Virus record (IMG/VR): IMGVR_UViG_3300045241_000132 | Coordinates: 1-39,730 of that record | Source: a virus | Length of the DNA: 39,730 bases | Strand: one strand, 5' to 3' | Shown: positions 1-6,312 of the stretch, in pieces | How positions within the stretch are numbered: position 1 is the first letter of the stretch | Layout of the letters: each line of letters starts with the position of its first letter | Position numbers and translations under genes: made by a program | The notes under the pieces: generated by a model | Told to the model about the DNA's origin: nothing | What the model saw: the letters and a program-made list of their open reading frames with translations, nothing else | The model's database searches: none

Positions 1-61
1 GTGTTTCGCGGCGCCAGTCTCCAGCGTTCCGCCCGCCCCCCGGGCCCTGCTCCCGCCCTCA

Positions 62-379
62 TCAAGCCGCATGGCTGCGTCGGCCTCCATCGGCGCGGTT
101 GCACGACGCATGCTCGGGCCCGGTATAGCCCTGCCGATCGTCGGTGTGGCCGAGATCCCAGCGCTGGCCCACGAGGATCGGCTCACCACATCGAGCGCAC
201 CTGACCCTGCCAGCGTTGACCACGTCGGCCAACGTCGAACGGATGAGGCGATGCCGAGTGCCGTAGCCACGGGCTGCCCTGCTCACACCACGGTGGTTGC
301 GGGGCGAGGTGACGGCACAGACCACGCACCGGTTGCCCCGCTCGATGAGGCGCCCGCAACCCAAGCAGGGGCGCCTCAT
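62..379 (-). CDS. HNH endonuclease beside the terminase
   Basis: A 105-residue HNH nuclease. The N-terminus has paired cysteines (CLGCG, CVVC). The C-terminal part has a CARCG pair, then an LGH segment and a final H-x-SCN-R segment, which are the metal-binding and general-base positions of HNH enzymes. The ATG at 379 overlaps the upstream stop (ATGA) and removes a non-coding-looking extension. If the window is circular, the next gene downstream is the large terminase after an 83-nt gap. HNH genes beside TerL are common in cos phages, where they assist end cleavage. No separate small terminase was found, so this protein may take part in packaging. The family is clear; the packaging role is inference. 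Confidence 0.8.
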   Translation of the reverse strand: MRRPCLGCGRLIERGNRCVVCAVTSPRNHRGVSRAARGYGTRHRLIRSTLADVVNAGRVRCARCGEPILVGQRWDLGHTDDRQGYTGPEHASCNRADGGRRSHAA

Positions 380-537
380 GGTTCCCTCACCGTCACGGCG
401 ATGTCGTCGAGCACCCATGCCCCGACGACGAGGGCGAAGCCCAGCGGCGTGAAGTTGATCGTGGACTGCACCCCTGCCGCTGCCAGCACGAAGGCCACGA
501 TGGCGAGGACGAGCAGGGCGTAGCGCACACCTTCCAT
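376..537 (-). CDS. Small membrane protein, 53 aa
   Basis: A 53-residue protein with a strongly hydrophobic segment at about residues 7-22 and a second, weaker one at about 31-46, ending in a short charged tail. It starts at ATG 537 after the stop of the 45-residue gene, and its own stop overlaps the HNH start. No family is recognised. Position in the late operon, upstream of packaging and near the lysis-type genes, makes a holin accessory or antiholin role possible, but nothing in the sequence proves it. Confidence 0.6.
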   Translation of the reverse strand: MEGVRYALLVLAIVAFVLAAAGVQSTINFTPLGFALVVGAWVLDDIAVTVREP

Positions 538-539
538 GC

Positions 540-677
540 TCACGCGCCCGCCACGCTGGTGATGTCCCACTCGGTGAAGTCGCGTCGCATCCTGCGGCCG
601 GCCACCGTGTCCCACGCGTACCGGGCGAGAACGGCAAGCGAGAGGGCGGCGACCAGCAGCAGGAGGACGATGCGCAT
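540..677 (-). CDS. Small single-pass membrane protein, 45 aa
   Basis: A 45-residue ORF starting at ATG 677, coupled by TAATG to the coiled-coil gene before it. The N-terminus (MRIVLLLLVAALSLAVLARY) forms one membrane segment, followed by a basic stretch (GRRMRRDF) and a short polar tail. By the positive-inside rule the basic part would be cytoplasmic. It is a credible gene because both ends fit the overlap pattern of the operon. Function is unknown; a lysis accessory or spanin-like role is possible. Confidence 0.55.
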   Translation of the reverse strand: MRIVLLLLVAALSLAVLARYAWDTVAGRRMRRDFTEWDITSVAGA

Positions 678-934
678 TACGCCTTCTTGGTGAAGCTCTG
701 GGTCGTGGGCGGCGTCTCGCCCTCGGCCGGGACGTCGGTGCCCGTGTCGCCCTCGGCGTCGGCCTTGATGGCGTCGATCTCGTCGCCCAGCTCGGTAATA
801 CGGGCGGTCAGGTCGTCGATCGTCGATTGCACCGGGCCCTCGCCCGCCTTGATCGCGGTGATGACGTCGCGTAGCTCACCGATCTTGGTGGCGAGGCCGT
901 CGATCGCGGTGCGCAATGCGCCAAGTTCAGCCAT
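677..934 (-). CDS. Coiled-coil protein, 85 aa
   Basis: An 85-residue protein with a heptad-like helix over about residues 3-60 (repeated I/L at a and d positions), followed by an acidic, Thr/Pro-rich tail. The start ATG 934 is preceded by a good Shine-Dalgarno (AAAGGAG) lying inside the end of the upstream gene. No enzyme motif is seen. It lies between the adhesin-type protein and the small membrane genes, so it may be a virion accessory or oligomerisation factor. That is a guess from position. Confidence 0.6.
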   Translation of the reverse strand: MAELGALRTAIDGLATKIGELRDVITAIKAGEGPVQSTIDDLTARITELGDEIDAIKADAEGDTGTDVPAEGETPPTTQSFTKKA

Positions 935-1089
935 TACTCGCTCTCCTTTGTCGTTGTCGTGGTGGTTGTCGTCGTCTCGAGGTTGCGGCTGTCGTCGTAC
1001 TCGTCCTTCACCTCGTCGTTGGGCGGATCGGCCACCTCGTCGGCGTCTTGGATCTCCTCGTCGTCGCCGGGCAGCGGCTGCTGGGTCAT
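934..1089 (-). CDS. Acidic 51-aa protein with a poly-Thr run
   Basis: A 51-residue ORF with many Asp/Glu residues and nine consecutive Thr codons near the C-terminus (residues 39-47). The start ATG 1089 has a strong Shine-Dalgarno (GAGGTGA) five bases upstream, and the stop overlaps the next ATG (TAATG). The Thr run is encoded by mixed ACG/ACA/ACC codons, so it is kept at protein level rather than being a simple DNA slip. The protein looks disordered. Function unknown. Confidence 0.55.
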   Translation of the reverse strand: MTQQPLPGDDEEIQDADEVADPPNDEVKDEYDDSRNLETTTTTTTTTKESE

Positions 1090-1098
1090 GCGGTCACC

Positions 1099-2295
1099 TC
1101 AATCGAGATAAAACTGGAGATCGGTCTTGTCATACGCGTACAGGTCGGCCCAGTTGGCGCCGCCGTCGGTGGTGCGCTGGCCGTCGCCGTCACCGAAGAC
1201 GCGGCTCTGGAGGCCCTTGCTGGTGCCCTGCTGAATCGGGACGGCGGTGTAGGTCGTGGCGGCGTCGGTGGACAGGCGCAGAGCGTAGGTCTGGCCGCTG
1301 GTCAGCACGATCGGGGCGGGGAAGGTGGCGTGCGCCCATGTGTCGCCCTGCAATGAGCCCGGCGGCATGGCGCCGACCGCGATGGAGCTGCTGGGCACGG
1401 TCGCCTGGCCGAGGACGGTGCCGGTGCCCGACTCCAAGCGGACAAGGAGGTTGCCGCTGCCGCTGATGCGCTTGAGGCGGACGTGCGCCTTGCTGACCGT
1501 CCGGTTGCCGCCGCTCACCGTGAAGCGCTCGCGGACCATGTTGGCCGTGCCGTTGATGAGCCCGAAGCGATCGGCGAGGGTGCCGATGTAGGCCGAGCCG
1601 TCGTGCCTGCCGTCCTGGTAGGCGAGGTCGAAGATGGGCACGTAGGCGCTCTCGACGTACCACGAGCCCTTGTCGTTGTACATGAAGGCGAAGTCGTCGG
1701 AGAACGCCGCCGTGCGCGGCGTCGGCGTGCTGCCGAAGTGGAACAGCCCATTGAGGCTGATGTAGTTCGTCACGGGATCGGCGGCCGTGTTCTCGAACAC
1801 GAGGTGGTACAGGCCGTTGGCGGCGAGCATGGCCGGGTTCGTGAACGTGTGGAGCGTCCAGACTTCCCAGCTCCCCGACGGATTGCCCGGCGACCACGAC
1901 AAGCTGGCAAGGGGCGTGCCCGACGGATTGCCCGAAGCGTCGGCCTGGATCGTCGCCTTCACGGTGCCGCCGTTGCCGCCCGAATAGACGGGCCCGCCGC
2001 GCTCCTGCACGCGCAGGCTGACGGCCTGCCCGCCGAGCGAGCGGAAGCGGTAGCTGATCTTCGCCCGGTTCGTCCAGCCGACCTGCTTGTTGGCCCGAGA
2101 ATCGCCCGACAGCCCTGAGCCGTAGGCACCCGTCGTGGCGGGGGGCTGGGTGATCGGCGGTTCCACGACGACGGGCGGTTGCGTGACGGGTGGCGCGATG
2201 CCGAGCTTGGCCTCGACGGCCTTGAGACGCGTGTCGAGAGCGTCGTCGGCGGCTTTGCGGGCGGCCGTCTCGAGGGCCAGCGGGTCGGTTGCCAT
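1099..2295 (-). CDS. Jelly-roll adhesin-like structural protein
   Basis: A 398-residue protein. Residues about 1-32 are a short coiled coil (trimerisation type), 33-57 a Pro-rich linker, and 58-398 a Gly/Ser/Thr-rich, mainly beta region resembling two jelly-roll domains. The beta region is clearly homologous to residues about 145-480 of the neck fusion protein at 21799-23256: both contain SGDSRAN, RGG-VYSGG, GNWEVWTL or GSWEVWTL, PIFDLAY-DG, HVRLKRI, LQGDTW and FGxGDGQRT. Such domains in phages usually bind carbohydrate. Position after the peptidase gene in the late operon suggests a virion surface or receptor-binding protein. ATG 2295 follows directly on the upstream stop. Confidence 0.7.
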   Translation of the reverse strand: MATDPLALETAARKAADDALDTRLKAVEAKLGIAPPVTQPPVVVEPPITQPPATTGAYGSGLSGDSRANKQVGWTNRAKISYRFRSLGGQAVSLRVQERGGPVYSGGNGGTVKATIQADASGNPSGTPLASLSWSPGNPSGSWEVWTLHTFTNPAMLAANGLYHLVFENTAADPVTNYISLNGLFHFGSTPTPRTAAFSDDFAFMYNDKGSWYVESAYVPIFDLAYQDGRHDGSAYIGTLADRFGLINGTANMVRERFTVSGGNRTVSKAHVRLKRISGSGNLLVRLESGTGTVLGQATVPSSSIAVGAMPPGSLQGDTWAHATFPAPIVLTSGQTYALRLSTDAATTYTAVPIQQGTSKGLQSRVFGDGDGQRTTDGGANWADLYAYDKTDLQFYLD

Positions 2296-3105
2296 TCAGC
2301 CCTTCTTGCTTTCGACGAGGCGTATTCCGGAAGCGTTGGGCTCGACGTACTTGCCCGCGAGACTGCCTGTCGAGACACGCACGACGCGCTTGCGCATGCC
2401 TGAGCGCCACGGGATGGTGATGGGCGCCTCGCAGGGTGCCGACGTCTTCTTGCTGAAGCGCCGCGACTCGCGGGTCCACGGTGGCCCGCTGTAGAGCCAG
2501 AACGACTGCGGCGCAAAGGCCACCGAGAACTTCTTCGGTGCCACGGCGGGCGCCCGGGCGACGACGGCGAGCACTCGGCCCTGGCCGTAGGCGCGGTAGG
2601 GTCCGTCGCCGCCGATGTTCAGGCGGCCAGCGGCGTTGCGCAGGAGCGCCTTGGGCCAGCGTTGCGGGCCCCGCGGGATGCCGCGCCGCCGAGCATCGGC
2701 CAGCGGGTCGTAGACAAGGCCGCCAGAGAGCACGAGGTCGTGATTGCCGGTGAAGCCCGGCGAGCCGTCGTATTGCGTCGGGGCGACCGGCGCGTAGCTG
2801 ATCGCCATGATGACCGCCACGTCGGCCGACTGGCCGAGGCTCCACGCCTCGTCGAAGATCATGCTGCGCTGGTCGAGGACGACGCCGTAGGCGCGACGTG
2901 CCGTCTCGACGACCTGGGAGGGGTTGAGGCCGCCTTGCCGATCGGGCGAGCCGTCGGCGTTGCGGACGTTGGCCCGAAAGTCGCTGGCCGTGGGGTGCTT
3001 TAGCCCTGCCGTCTCGAGGGCGACGGCCATCGCCCCGGACGCCGCCGCGCAGTTGAGCGATTGGAGAGGCCCGCCGTCGAACTGCTTCACGAGACGCAGG
3101 CTCAC
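2296..3105 (-). CDS. C39-like cysteine peptidase, probable lysin or tail peptidase
   Basis: A 269-residue protein with a papain-like C39-type layout: Cys19 in LNCAAASGAMAV, His122 in GNHDLVL and Asp133 in VYDPL form a plausible Cys-His-Asp triad. The C-terminal 90 residues are basic and aromatic (FWLYSGPPW, SKKTSAP, IPWRSGMRKR) and may bind the wall. It follows the holin-like and Ig-like genes, so it is the best candidate endolysin here; no other muralytic domain was found in the late operon. A virion-associated wall peptidase is the alternative. I chose GTG 3105, which follows the previous stop by four bases and begins the conserved part. Confidence 0.65.
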   Translation of the reverse strand: MSLRLVKQFDGGPLQSLNCAAASGAMAVALETAGLKHPTASDFRANVRNADGSPDRQGGLNPSQVVETARRAYGVVLDQRSMIFDEAWSLGQSADVAVIMAISYAPVAPTQYDGSPGFTGNHDLVLSGGLVYDPLADARRRGIPRGPQRWPKALLRNAAGRLNIGGDGPYRAYGQGRVLAVVARAPAVAPKKFSVAFAPQSFWLYSGPPWTRESRRFSKKTSAPCEAPITIPWRSGMRKRVVRVSTGSLAGKYVEPNASGIRLVESKKG

Positions 3106-3109
3106 CGGG

Positions 3110-3406
3110 TCAGTCGTTGACCCGGATCGTCGCGACGGAGCCAACCGCATCGCCGTTGAAGGCCGAGTCGGGTGCCCTGAGCCAGCCCTTGAGGGTGCCG
3201 GGCGTGCGGTTGCCGCCGGTCAGGAACGGCACCTGGTTCTGGAAGGTGACGCTGCTGCCCTGGACGTACTGCGCCGACATGCCCGTGTTGCGGCCGGTGC
3301 CACCGCCGTCGGGGTCGTACACGATCGACGCCGCGTACTGGTCACCCTCGGTGAGGCCGGTGCCCGTCAGCTCGTAGCGCGTGCCGCTGATCTTCGCCGT
3401 TGCCAT
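3110..3406 (-). CDS. Ig-like beta-sandwich protein, 98 aa
   Basis: A 98-residue protein, rich in Thr, Gly and Val with alternating beta-type patterning (SGTRYELTGTGLTEGDQYAA resembles an Ig or fibronectin-like strand pair). There is no signal peptide and no catalytic motif. The start ATG 3406 has a GGAGG Shine-Dalgarno six bases upstream and overlaps the preceding stop (TGATG). It sits between the holin-like and peptidase genes. It may be a small head or tail decoration protein. The specific role is unknown. Confidence 0.6.
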   Translation of the reverse strand: MATAKISGTRYELTGTGLTEGDQYAASIVYDPDGGGTGRNTGMSAQYVQGSSVTFQNQVPFLTGGNRTPGTLKGWLRAPDSAFNGDAVGSVATIRVND

Positions 3407-3606
3407 CACTCGCCTCCGTTGCGCTTGCGGCGGCGTCCGAAGTACGCGACGCCCGCCAATACGGCCACGATGGCGGCCATGACGCTGCCCCTGGCCTCGA
3501 GGCTGAACGTGGTCGTGTCGCCGGTGAGCGTCGCGCCGAGGGTCACGAGGGCCACCGCCACGAGCGCGTATTCGGCGGCGTTTGCGGGGTCGATCCGGTC
3601 AGGCAC
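3406..3606 (-). CDS. Holin-like two-TM protein
   Basis: A 66-residue protein with two hydrophobic segments (about residues 11-27 and 42-55) separated by a polar loop (TGDTTTFSLEARG), and a very basic C-terminus (FGRRRKRNGGE). This is the layout of small two-segment phage holins. The start is taken at GTG 3606, seven bases after a GGAGG Shine-Dalgarno; a longer reading from 3651 lacks a ribosome site and adds non-membrane sequence. It is the first gene of the late operon after the attachment region and precedes the C39-like peptidase by one gene, which supports a lysis role. Confidence 0.6.
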   Translation of the reverse strand: MPDRIDPANAAEYALVAVALVTLGATLTGDTTTFSLEARGSVMAAIVAVLAGVAYFGRRRKRNGGE

Positions 3607-3748
3607 GACGAAACCTCCGGACCACTCGCGTCCCCCACAATCGCGAAGCATACGCCGCCGTTACACCAGAATTACACCAGACGCGGGTCGGGAGTGGTGC
3701 ATCCGGTCGGCCTGATCGTGCTCAAATGGGACGCCCGAACAGCCGATT
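3607..3748 (-). promoter_or_regulatory. Leader of the late operon, left attP arm
   Basis: A 142-nt stretch without a gene, upstream of the holin-like gene. It contains the two tandem arm repeats (3661-3681). On the minus strand a TATGCT hexamer at 3652-3647 could be a -10 element, but no good -35 lies at 16-18 bases, so a promoter here is only a suggestion. If the arm repeats bind integrase, transcription of the late operon from this side would be affected by integrase binding. Confidence 0.3.
3659..3681 (+). repeat. Tandem 10-bp arm-type repeats, left side of attP
   Basis: Two direct copies of TTACACCAGA at 3661-3670 and 3672-3681, with an 11-bp period. The third copy is on the other side of the tRNA-derived core at 3847-3856. 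The first and third copies match over 13 bp (CGTTACACCAGAA, 3659-3671 and 3845-3857). Spacing on both sides of the core is what is known for arm sites bound by the N-terminal domain of tyrosine integrases. Binding is inferred. Confidence 0.65.
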
Positions 3749-3799
3749 AGAGGTCTGCAAAACCTCTATTCACCGGTTCGAATCCGGTCGTCGCCTCCA
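3749..3799 (+). other. attP core: 3' part of a tRNA-Cys(GCA) gene
   Basis: The segment folds as the 3' half of tRNA-Cys. The anticodon arm has stem GAGGT/ACCTC (3750-3754, 3762-3766) and loop CTGCAAA with anticodon GCA at 3757-3759. The T arm is ACCGG-TTCGAAT-CCGGT (3772-3788). The acceptor 3' strand CGTCGCC (3789-3795) is followed by T and CCA (3797-3799). No D arm and no matching GGCGACG acceptor strand lie upstream, so it is not a complete tRNA. Phages that integrate into tRNA genes carry exactly such a 3' fragment, which restores the host gene after integration. The integrase gene is less than 500 bp away, and flanking arm repeats are present. Confidence 0.85.
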
Positions 3800-3815
3800 A
3801 ATCTGAGCACGAATC

Positions 3816-3831
3816 GAGCCCTTCGGGGCCG
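3816..3831 (+). terminator. Possible UUCG hairpin
   Basis: GCCC-TTCG-GGGC at 3818-3829 gives a short stem closed by a C(UUCG)G tetraloop, 19 bases after the tRNA CCA. No T-run follows, so if it acts in termination it is not a classical intrinsic terminator. It could be left from the region downstream of a host tRNA. Low certainty. Confidence 0.25.
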
Positions 3832-3844
3832 AGGTCGTCGGACT

Positions 3845-3857
3845 CGTTACACCAGAA
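3845..3857 (+). repeat. Third arm-type repeat, right side of attP
   Basis: A single copy of CGTTACACCAGAA in the same orientation as the left pair, 46 bases after the tRNA-like core. The first three bases of the 10-bp repeat (TTA, read on the minus strand as TAA) are the stop codon of the KOW-like gene, so the coding region ends inside the putative integrase site. Confidence 0.6.
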
Positions 3858-4290
3858 GTGACCCAGACTTTTGTGAGTTGACTGTCCACCAATGGCGCAG
3901 ATCGGGCCATTCGGACTCGTCCCTGACCGTCGCCTCCGACACCGCCTCGGCCTCCAGCAGCAGGTCGGACGGCAGGAAGCCGTGCTGCCGGTGGTCGTAG
4001 CCGTGTTGCCTGCCGTGCCGCTCGCAGGGGTTGTCGTGACAGACCTTCGGGATGGCGCCCCGGTCGTCGTACCGAGTCGGCAGCGTCTCGTCGCGCACCG
4101 GCTGGAAGAAGAGCCGCGCGCGGTCGAAGCGCACGTGAACCCCGAGGTAGCGGTGGCTGTTACCGATCACAACGCCTGTCTCGTTGCCGTGGAAGAACTG
4201 GAAATCCTGAAAGTTCGTGATCACCCGGACGCGCGCGCCGACCGGGAAGTCTCCGTAGGCGCGGTGATGGCTCTGAGGATGCCTCGTCAC
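3847..4290 (-). CDS. KOW/SH3-like protein downstream of integrase
   Basis: A 147-residue protein. Residues about 14-75 resemble an SH3/KOW-type barrel (VGARVRVITNF, FFHGNETGVVIG, LGVHVRFDRAR). The remainder has Cys/His residues (VCHDNPCERHGRQHGYDHRQ) that might bind metal. The GTG at 4290 overlaps the integrase stop (GTGA), so it is translated with integrase as the last gene of the early operon. The stop lies in an arm repeat of attP. It is a hypothetical protein; a role in handling nucleic acid is possible from the fold only. Confidence 0.6.
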   Translation of the reverse strand: MTRHPQSHHRAYGDFPVGARVRVITNFQDFQFFHGNETGVVIGNSHRYLGVHVRFDRARLFFQPVRDETLPTRYDDRGAIPKVCHDNPCERHGRQHGYDHRQHGFLPSDLLLEAEAVSEATVRDESEWPDLRHWWTVNSQKSGSLLV

Positions 4291-5396
4291 TTGACCCGCC
4301 GCAGCGCCTCGTCCAGCCCGTCGGCGACCACCTTGAGCCGCGCTTCGACGGGGTGCGAATACGTGTCCGACGTCACGCGAATCGTCGAATGGCCGAGGAT
4401 CTGCTTGACGTCCTCAAGGCCGTAGCCCAGCGACAGCATCAGGCTGGCCGCGGTGTGGCGCAGCTCGTGGACACGCACCCGCGGCAGCCCCGAGGCCGCC
4501 AGCGTCTCGTACCAGCGCAGCAGGACGGCCGTGCCGTGGTAGGGCTGCCCTGACTCGGTGAGGAAGACGAGGCCGAAGTAGCGCCAGTCGGGCCGGCGGA
4601 CGTCGGCGAGGCGCGCCTTGTGCTCGGCGAGGGCGGCCACGGCAAGCGGGCCCAGCGGCACGGTGCGCGTCCGGCCGGTCTTCGTCGGCCGCCGCTGCCA
4701 CGGCTCTCGCGGATCCCGGGTCCGGTGCAGCGTGGCGCCGATCGTGGCCCTGCCCGCGGCGAGGTCGACGTCGTCCCACGTCAGCCCCAGGGCCTCGGCC
4801 TCGCGGACGCCGGTCGTCAGGAACAGCACCCACAGCGGGTGCAGCCAGTCGCCGCGGGTGCGCTCGATGACGGTCATGGCCTGGTCGAGCGTGAGCGTCA
4901 CCGCCTCGCGGCTTCGCGGCGTCGGCAGCTTCGCCTTGGCGGCCGGGTTGTCGGCGACGAGGCGGTGGCTGATGGCCCAGTCGAGGGCCGCGTGCAGCAC
5001 GGCGCGGTGGTGGCTCTTGGTGCGCGCCGACGTTCCCGAGCGGGTCAGGCCGTCGCTGATGACGCCTTCCGTGAGACGCTCGATGGGGTAGGCGCCGAAC
5101 AGCGGCACGAGGTGGTTCTCGACGATGCCGCGGTAGCCGGCCTTCGTCTTGGGCGCCAGCGCCGAGCCGTCCACGGCGTCAGCGAGCCACCAGCGGAGGC
5201 ACTCCCCGACGGACAGCTTCCTCGTCCGCCGCACGCCCTGCCCTGTCTCGCGCAGCAGCCGCAGAAGCTCGGCCTGCGCTACCCGCTTGTCCATGCTCGT
5301 CGCGGTGCGCCGCGTGCCGTCGGGCAGGCTCACCCGCGCCACCCACAGGCCGTTGTTGCCGCGCCGGCAGAGGCTGCCCTGGCGATGTCCCCTCAT
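4287..5396 (-). CDS. int: Tyrosine-family phage integrase
   Basis: A 369-residue tyrosine recombinase that would catalyse site-specific integration and excision at the neighbouring tRNA-Cys attP. Residues about 5-55 are an arm-binding type domain (GSLCRRGNNGLWVARVSLPD), about 60-155 the core-binding SAM-like domain, and about 165-369 the catalytic domain. Catalytic residues are visible: Arg198 (TTGVREAEAL), Lys239 (TKTGRTRTVPL), His310 and Arg313 (HELRHTAAS), His336 (LGHST) and Tyr346 (SDTYSH). ATG 5396 lies six bases after a GGTGG-type ribosome site; a TTG two codons upstream would be too close to it. It overlaps the excisionase reading frame by 218 nt. Confidence 0.93.
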   Translation of the reverse strand: MRGHRQGSLCRRGNNGLWVARVSLPDGTRRTATSMDKRVAQAELLRLLRETGQGVRRTRKLSVGECLRWWLADAVDGSALAPKTKAGYRGIVENHLVPLFGAYPIERLTEGVISDGLTRSGTSARTKSHHRAVLHAALDWAISHRLVADNPAAKAKLPTPRSREAVTLTLDQAMTVIERTRGDWLHPLWVLFLTTGVREAEALGLTWDDVDLAAGRATIGATLHRTRDPREPWQRRPTKTGRTRTVPLGPLAVAALAEHKARLADVRRPDWRYFGLVFLTESGQPYHGTAVLLRWYETLAASGLPRVRVHELRHTAASLMLSLGYGLEDVKQILGHSTIRVTSDTYSHPVEARLKVVADGLDEALRRVK

Positions 5397-5565
5397 GGTC
5401 AACCACCCTTCGCAGCTCGACGAAGCGCTCGAGGTCGCCCGAGTCTACCCGCACGCTGCGGCCGATCCGGACGCCTGCCAGCTCGCCCCGCTTGACGAGC
5501 AGGTACACCTGGTCCCGGGACAGGGCGAGGTCGTCGGCCACCTCGGCGACCGTGAGCAGCTTCAC
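5179..5565 (-). CDS. xis: Excisionase-family HTH protein
   Basis: Residues about 3-50 match the MerR-like winged helix of the excisionase family: LLTVAEVADDLALSRDQVYL is the HTH and VRIGRSVRVDSGDLERFVE the wing and following helix. These proteins bend attachment-site DNA and set integrase direction. It starts at GTG 5565, coupled by GTGA to the 29-residue gene upstream. The typical domain ends near residue 55, yet the frame stays open to residue 128, overlapping int by 218 nt with composition typical of a shadow frame. The tail may be real overlap coding or may simply lack an early stop. Confidence 0.8.
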   Translation of the reverse strand: MKLLTVAEVADDLALSRDQVYLLVKRGELAGVRIGRSVRVDSGDLERFVELRRVVDHEGTSPGQPLPARQQRPVGGAGEPARRHAAHRDEHGQAGSAGRASAAAARDRAGRAADEEAVRRGVPPLVAR

Positions 5566-5651
5566 GCCAGCAGTCCCGGCAGCAAGGCCACGGCGACGAA
5601 GAACAGCACCCAGAGCAGGCCCACGGCGACGACGTACAGCCACGCGCTCAC
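5562..5651 (-). CDS. 29-aa single-pass membrane peptide
   Basis: A 29-residue ORF (begins MSAWLYVVAVGLLWVLFFV) that is almost entirely one hydrophobic helix. The GTG start at 5651 overlaps the upstream stop, and its TGA overlaps the excisionase GTG, so it forms an exact link of the overlap chain. That makes chance less likely. There is no recognised family. It could be a small regulatory or exclusion membrane peptide, or serve mainly to keep translation coupled across the gap. Confidence 0.5.
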   Translation of the reverse strand: MSAWLYVVAVGLLWVLFFVAVALLPGLLA

Positions 5652-5929
5652 GTCTCCGACTCCGGGCGAATCTCAGCTCGTATCTCTGCGATCCGGTCAG
5701 CGGCAGCGGTGAGAGCGCCGATCAACTCGTCGTTGCGCGCCTCGGTCCATTCCAGCGCCGCCTCCAACTCGGCCACGCGGGCGAGGTGGGGTGCGGCGGC
5801 TTGGGCCTCGATGGCGGGCACCCACTCCCGCAACTGATCGAGTGCGTAGTTGCCGCTGCCATACCACGAACCACCCGGCGCAGCCATGCGCGTCACAGAT
5901 TGTCCCGCCTCCGTTCGCGGGTCGCTCAT
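5648..5929 (-). CDS. Small coiled-coil protein, repeat family member 1
   Basis: A 93-residue protein starting at ATG 5929 (ATGA overlap). The C-terminal half is a coiled coil that begins with ARVAELEAAL, encoded by a 33-bp sequence repeated exactly or almost exactly in the next two genes. The N-terminal part (GGSWYGSGNYALDQLREWVP) is not shared. No function is recognised. The three genes look like products of local duplication followed by exchange of their N-terminal parts. Confidence 0.6.
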   Translation of the reverse strand: MSDPRTEAGQSVTRMAAPGGSWYGSGNYALDQLREWVPAIEAQAAAPHLARVAELEAALEWTEARNDELIGALTAAADRIAEIRAEIRPESET

Positions 5930-6312
5930 GGCTGCGGCTCCGGGCGGGCGAGGAGAGCGACCACCCGCCGGTCGAGGTCCAGCGCCAGCGTGGCAACTGA
6001 ACTCCGCATCGCCTCCAGCGCCGCCTCCAACTCGGCCACGCGGGCGGACTGATAGTCGCACTCCTCGCAGAGATGCTCTGGCGGTGCCTCCGGGTTGTGA
6101 TGCCAGAGCGCCGACTGCTCAGTCGGTGGCCGCTGGCGTGCCTCTGGCGGCTTGTCGCCTTCGGGCGGATCGAGGTAGGTCAATGGACTCACGGCTTCGG
6201 CTCCGGGCGGGCGAGGGCTTGGATGCGCTCGTAGGCGAGCGTCGAGACGTTGCCGTTCACCCATTCGGTGTCGAGTTGACGCAGCGCCGCCTCCAACTCG
6301 GCCACGCGGGCG
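5751..6312. repeat. Three direct copies of a 31-33 bp coding repeat
   Basis: Copies at 5751-5783, 6014-6046 (33 bp identical) and 6282-6312 (31 bp identical), each encoding A-R-V-A-E-L-E-A-A-L on the minus strand. Members 2 and 3 also share a second block of about 19 bp at their C-terminal ends (around 5936 and 6198). Silent sites are also identical, which points to recent duplication or gene conversion rather than selection on protein alone. Confidence 0.8.
5926..6192 (-). CDS. Small coiled-coil protein, repeat family member 2
   Basis: An 88-residue protein from GTG 6192. Residues about 40-47 have a CEEC pair (LCEECDY), then the shared ARVAELEAAL coiled coil and a C-terminus LLARPEPQP that is nearly identical to member 3 (ALARPEPKP). 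The Cys pair could be half of a metal site. It is joined by 4-nt overlaps on both sides. Function unknown. Confidence 0.6.
   Translation of the reverse strand: MSPLTYLDPPEGDKPPEARQRPPTEQSALWHHNPEAPPEHLCEECDYQSARVAELEAALEAMRSSVATLALDLDRRVVALLARPEPQP

Noticed and set aside
1190-2845. 551-residue minus-strand ORF covering adhesin and peptidase
   Set aside because: Out-of-frame reading of both genes, rich in Arg/His/Pro; the real frames carry domain motifs and coupled starts.
3749-3799. Complete tRNA-Cys gene
   Set aside because: The anticodon arm, T arm and CCA end are present, but no D arm and no acceptor 5' strand (GGCGACG) occur in the expected 25-30 bases upstream. It is a 3' fragment, typical for attP.
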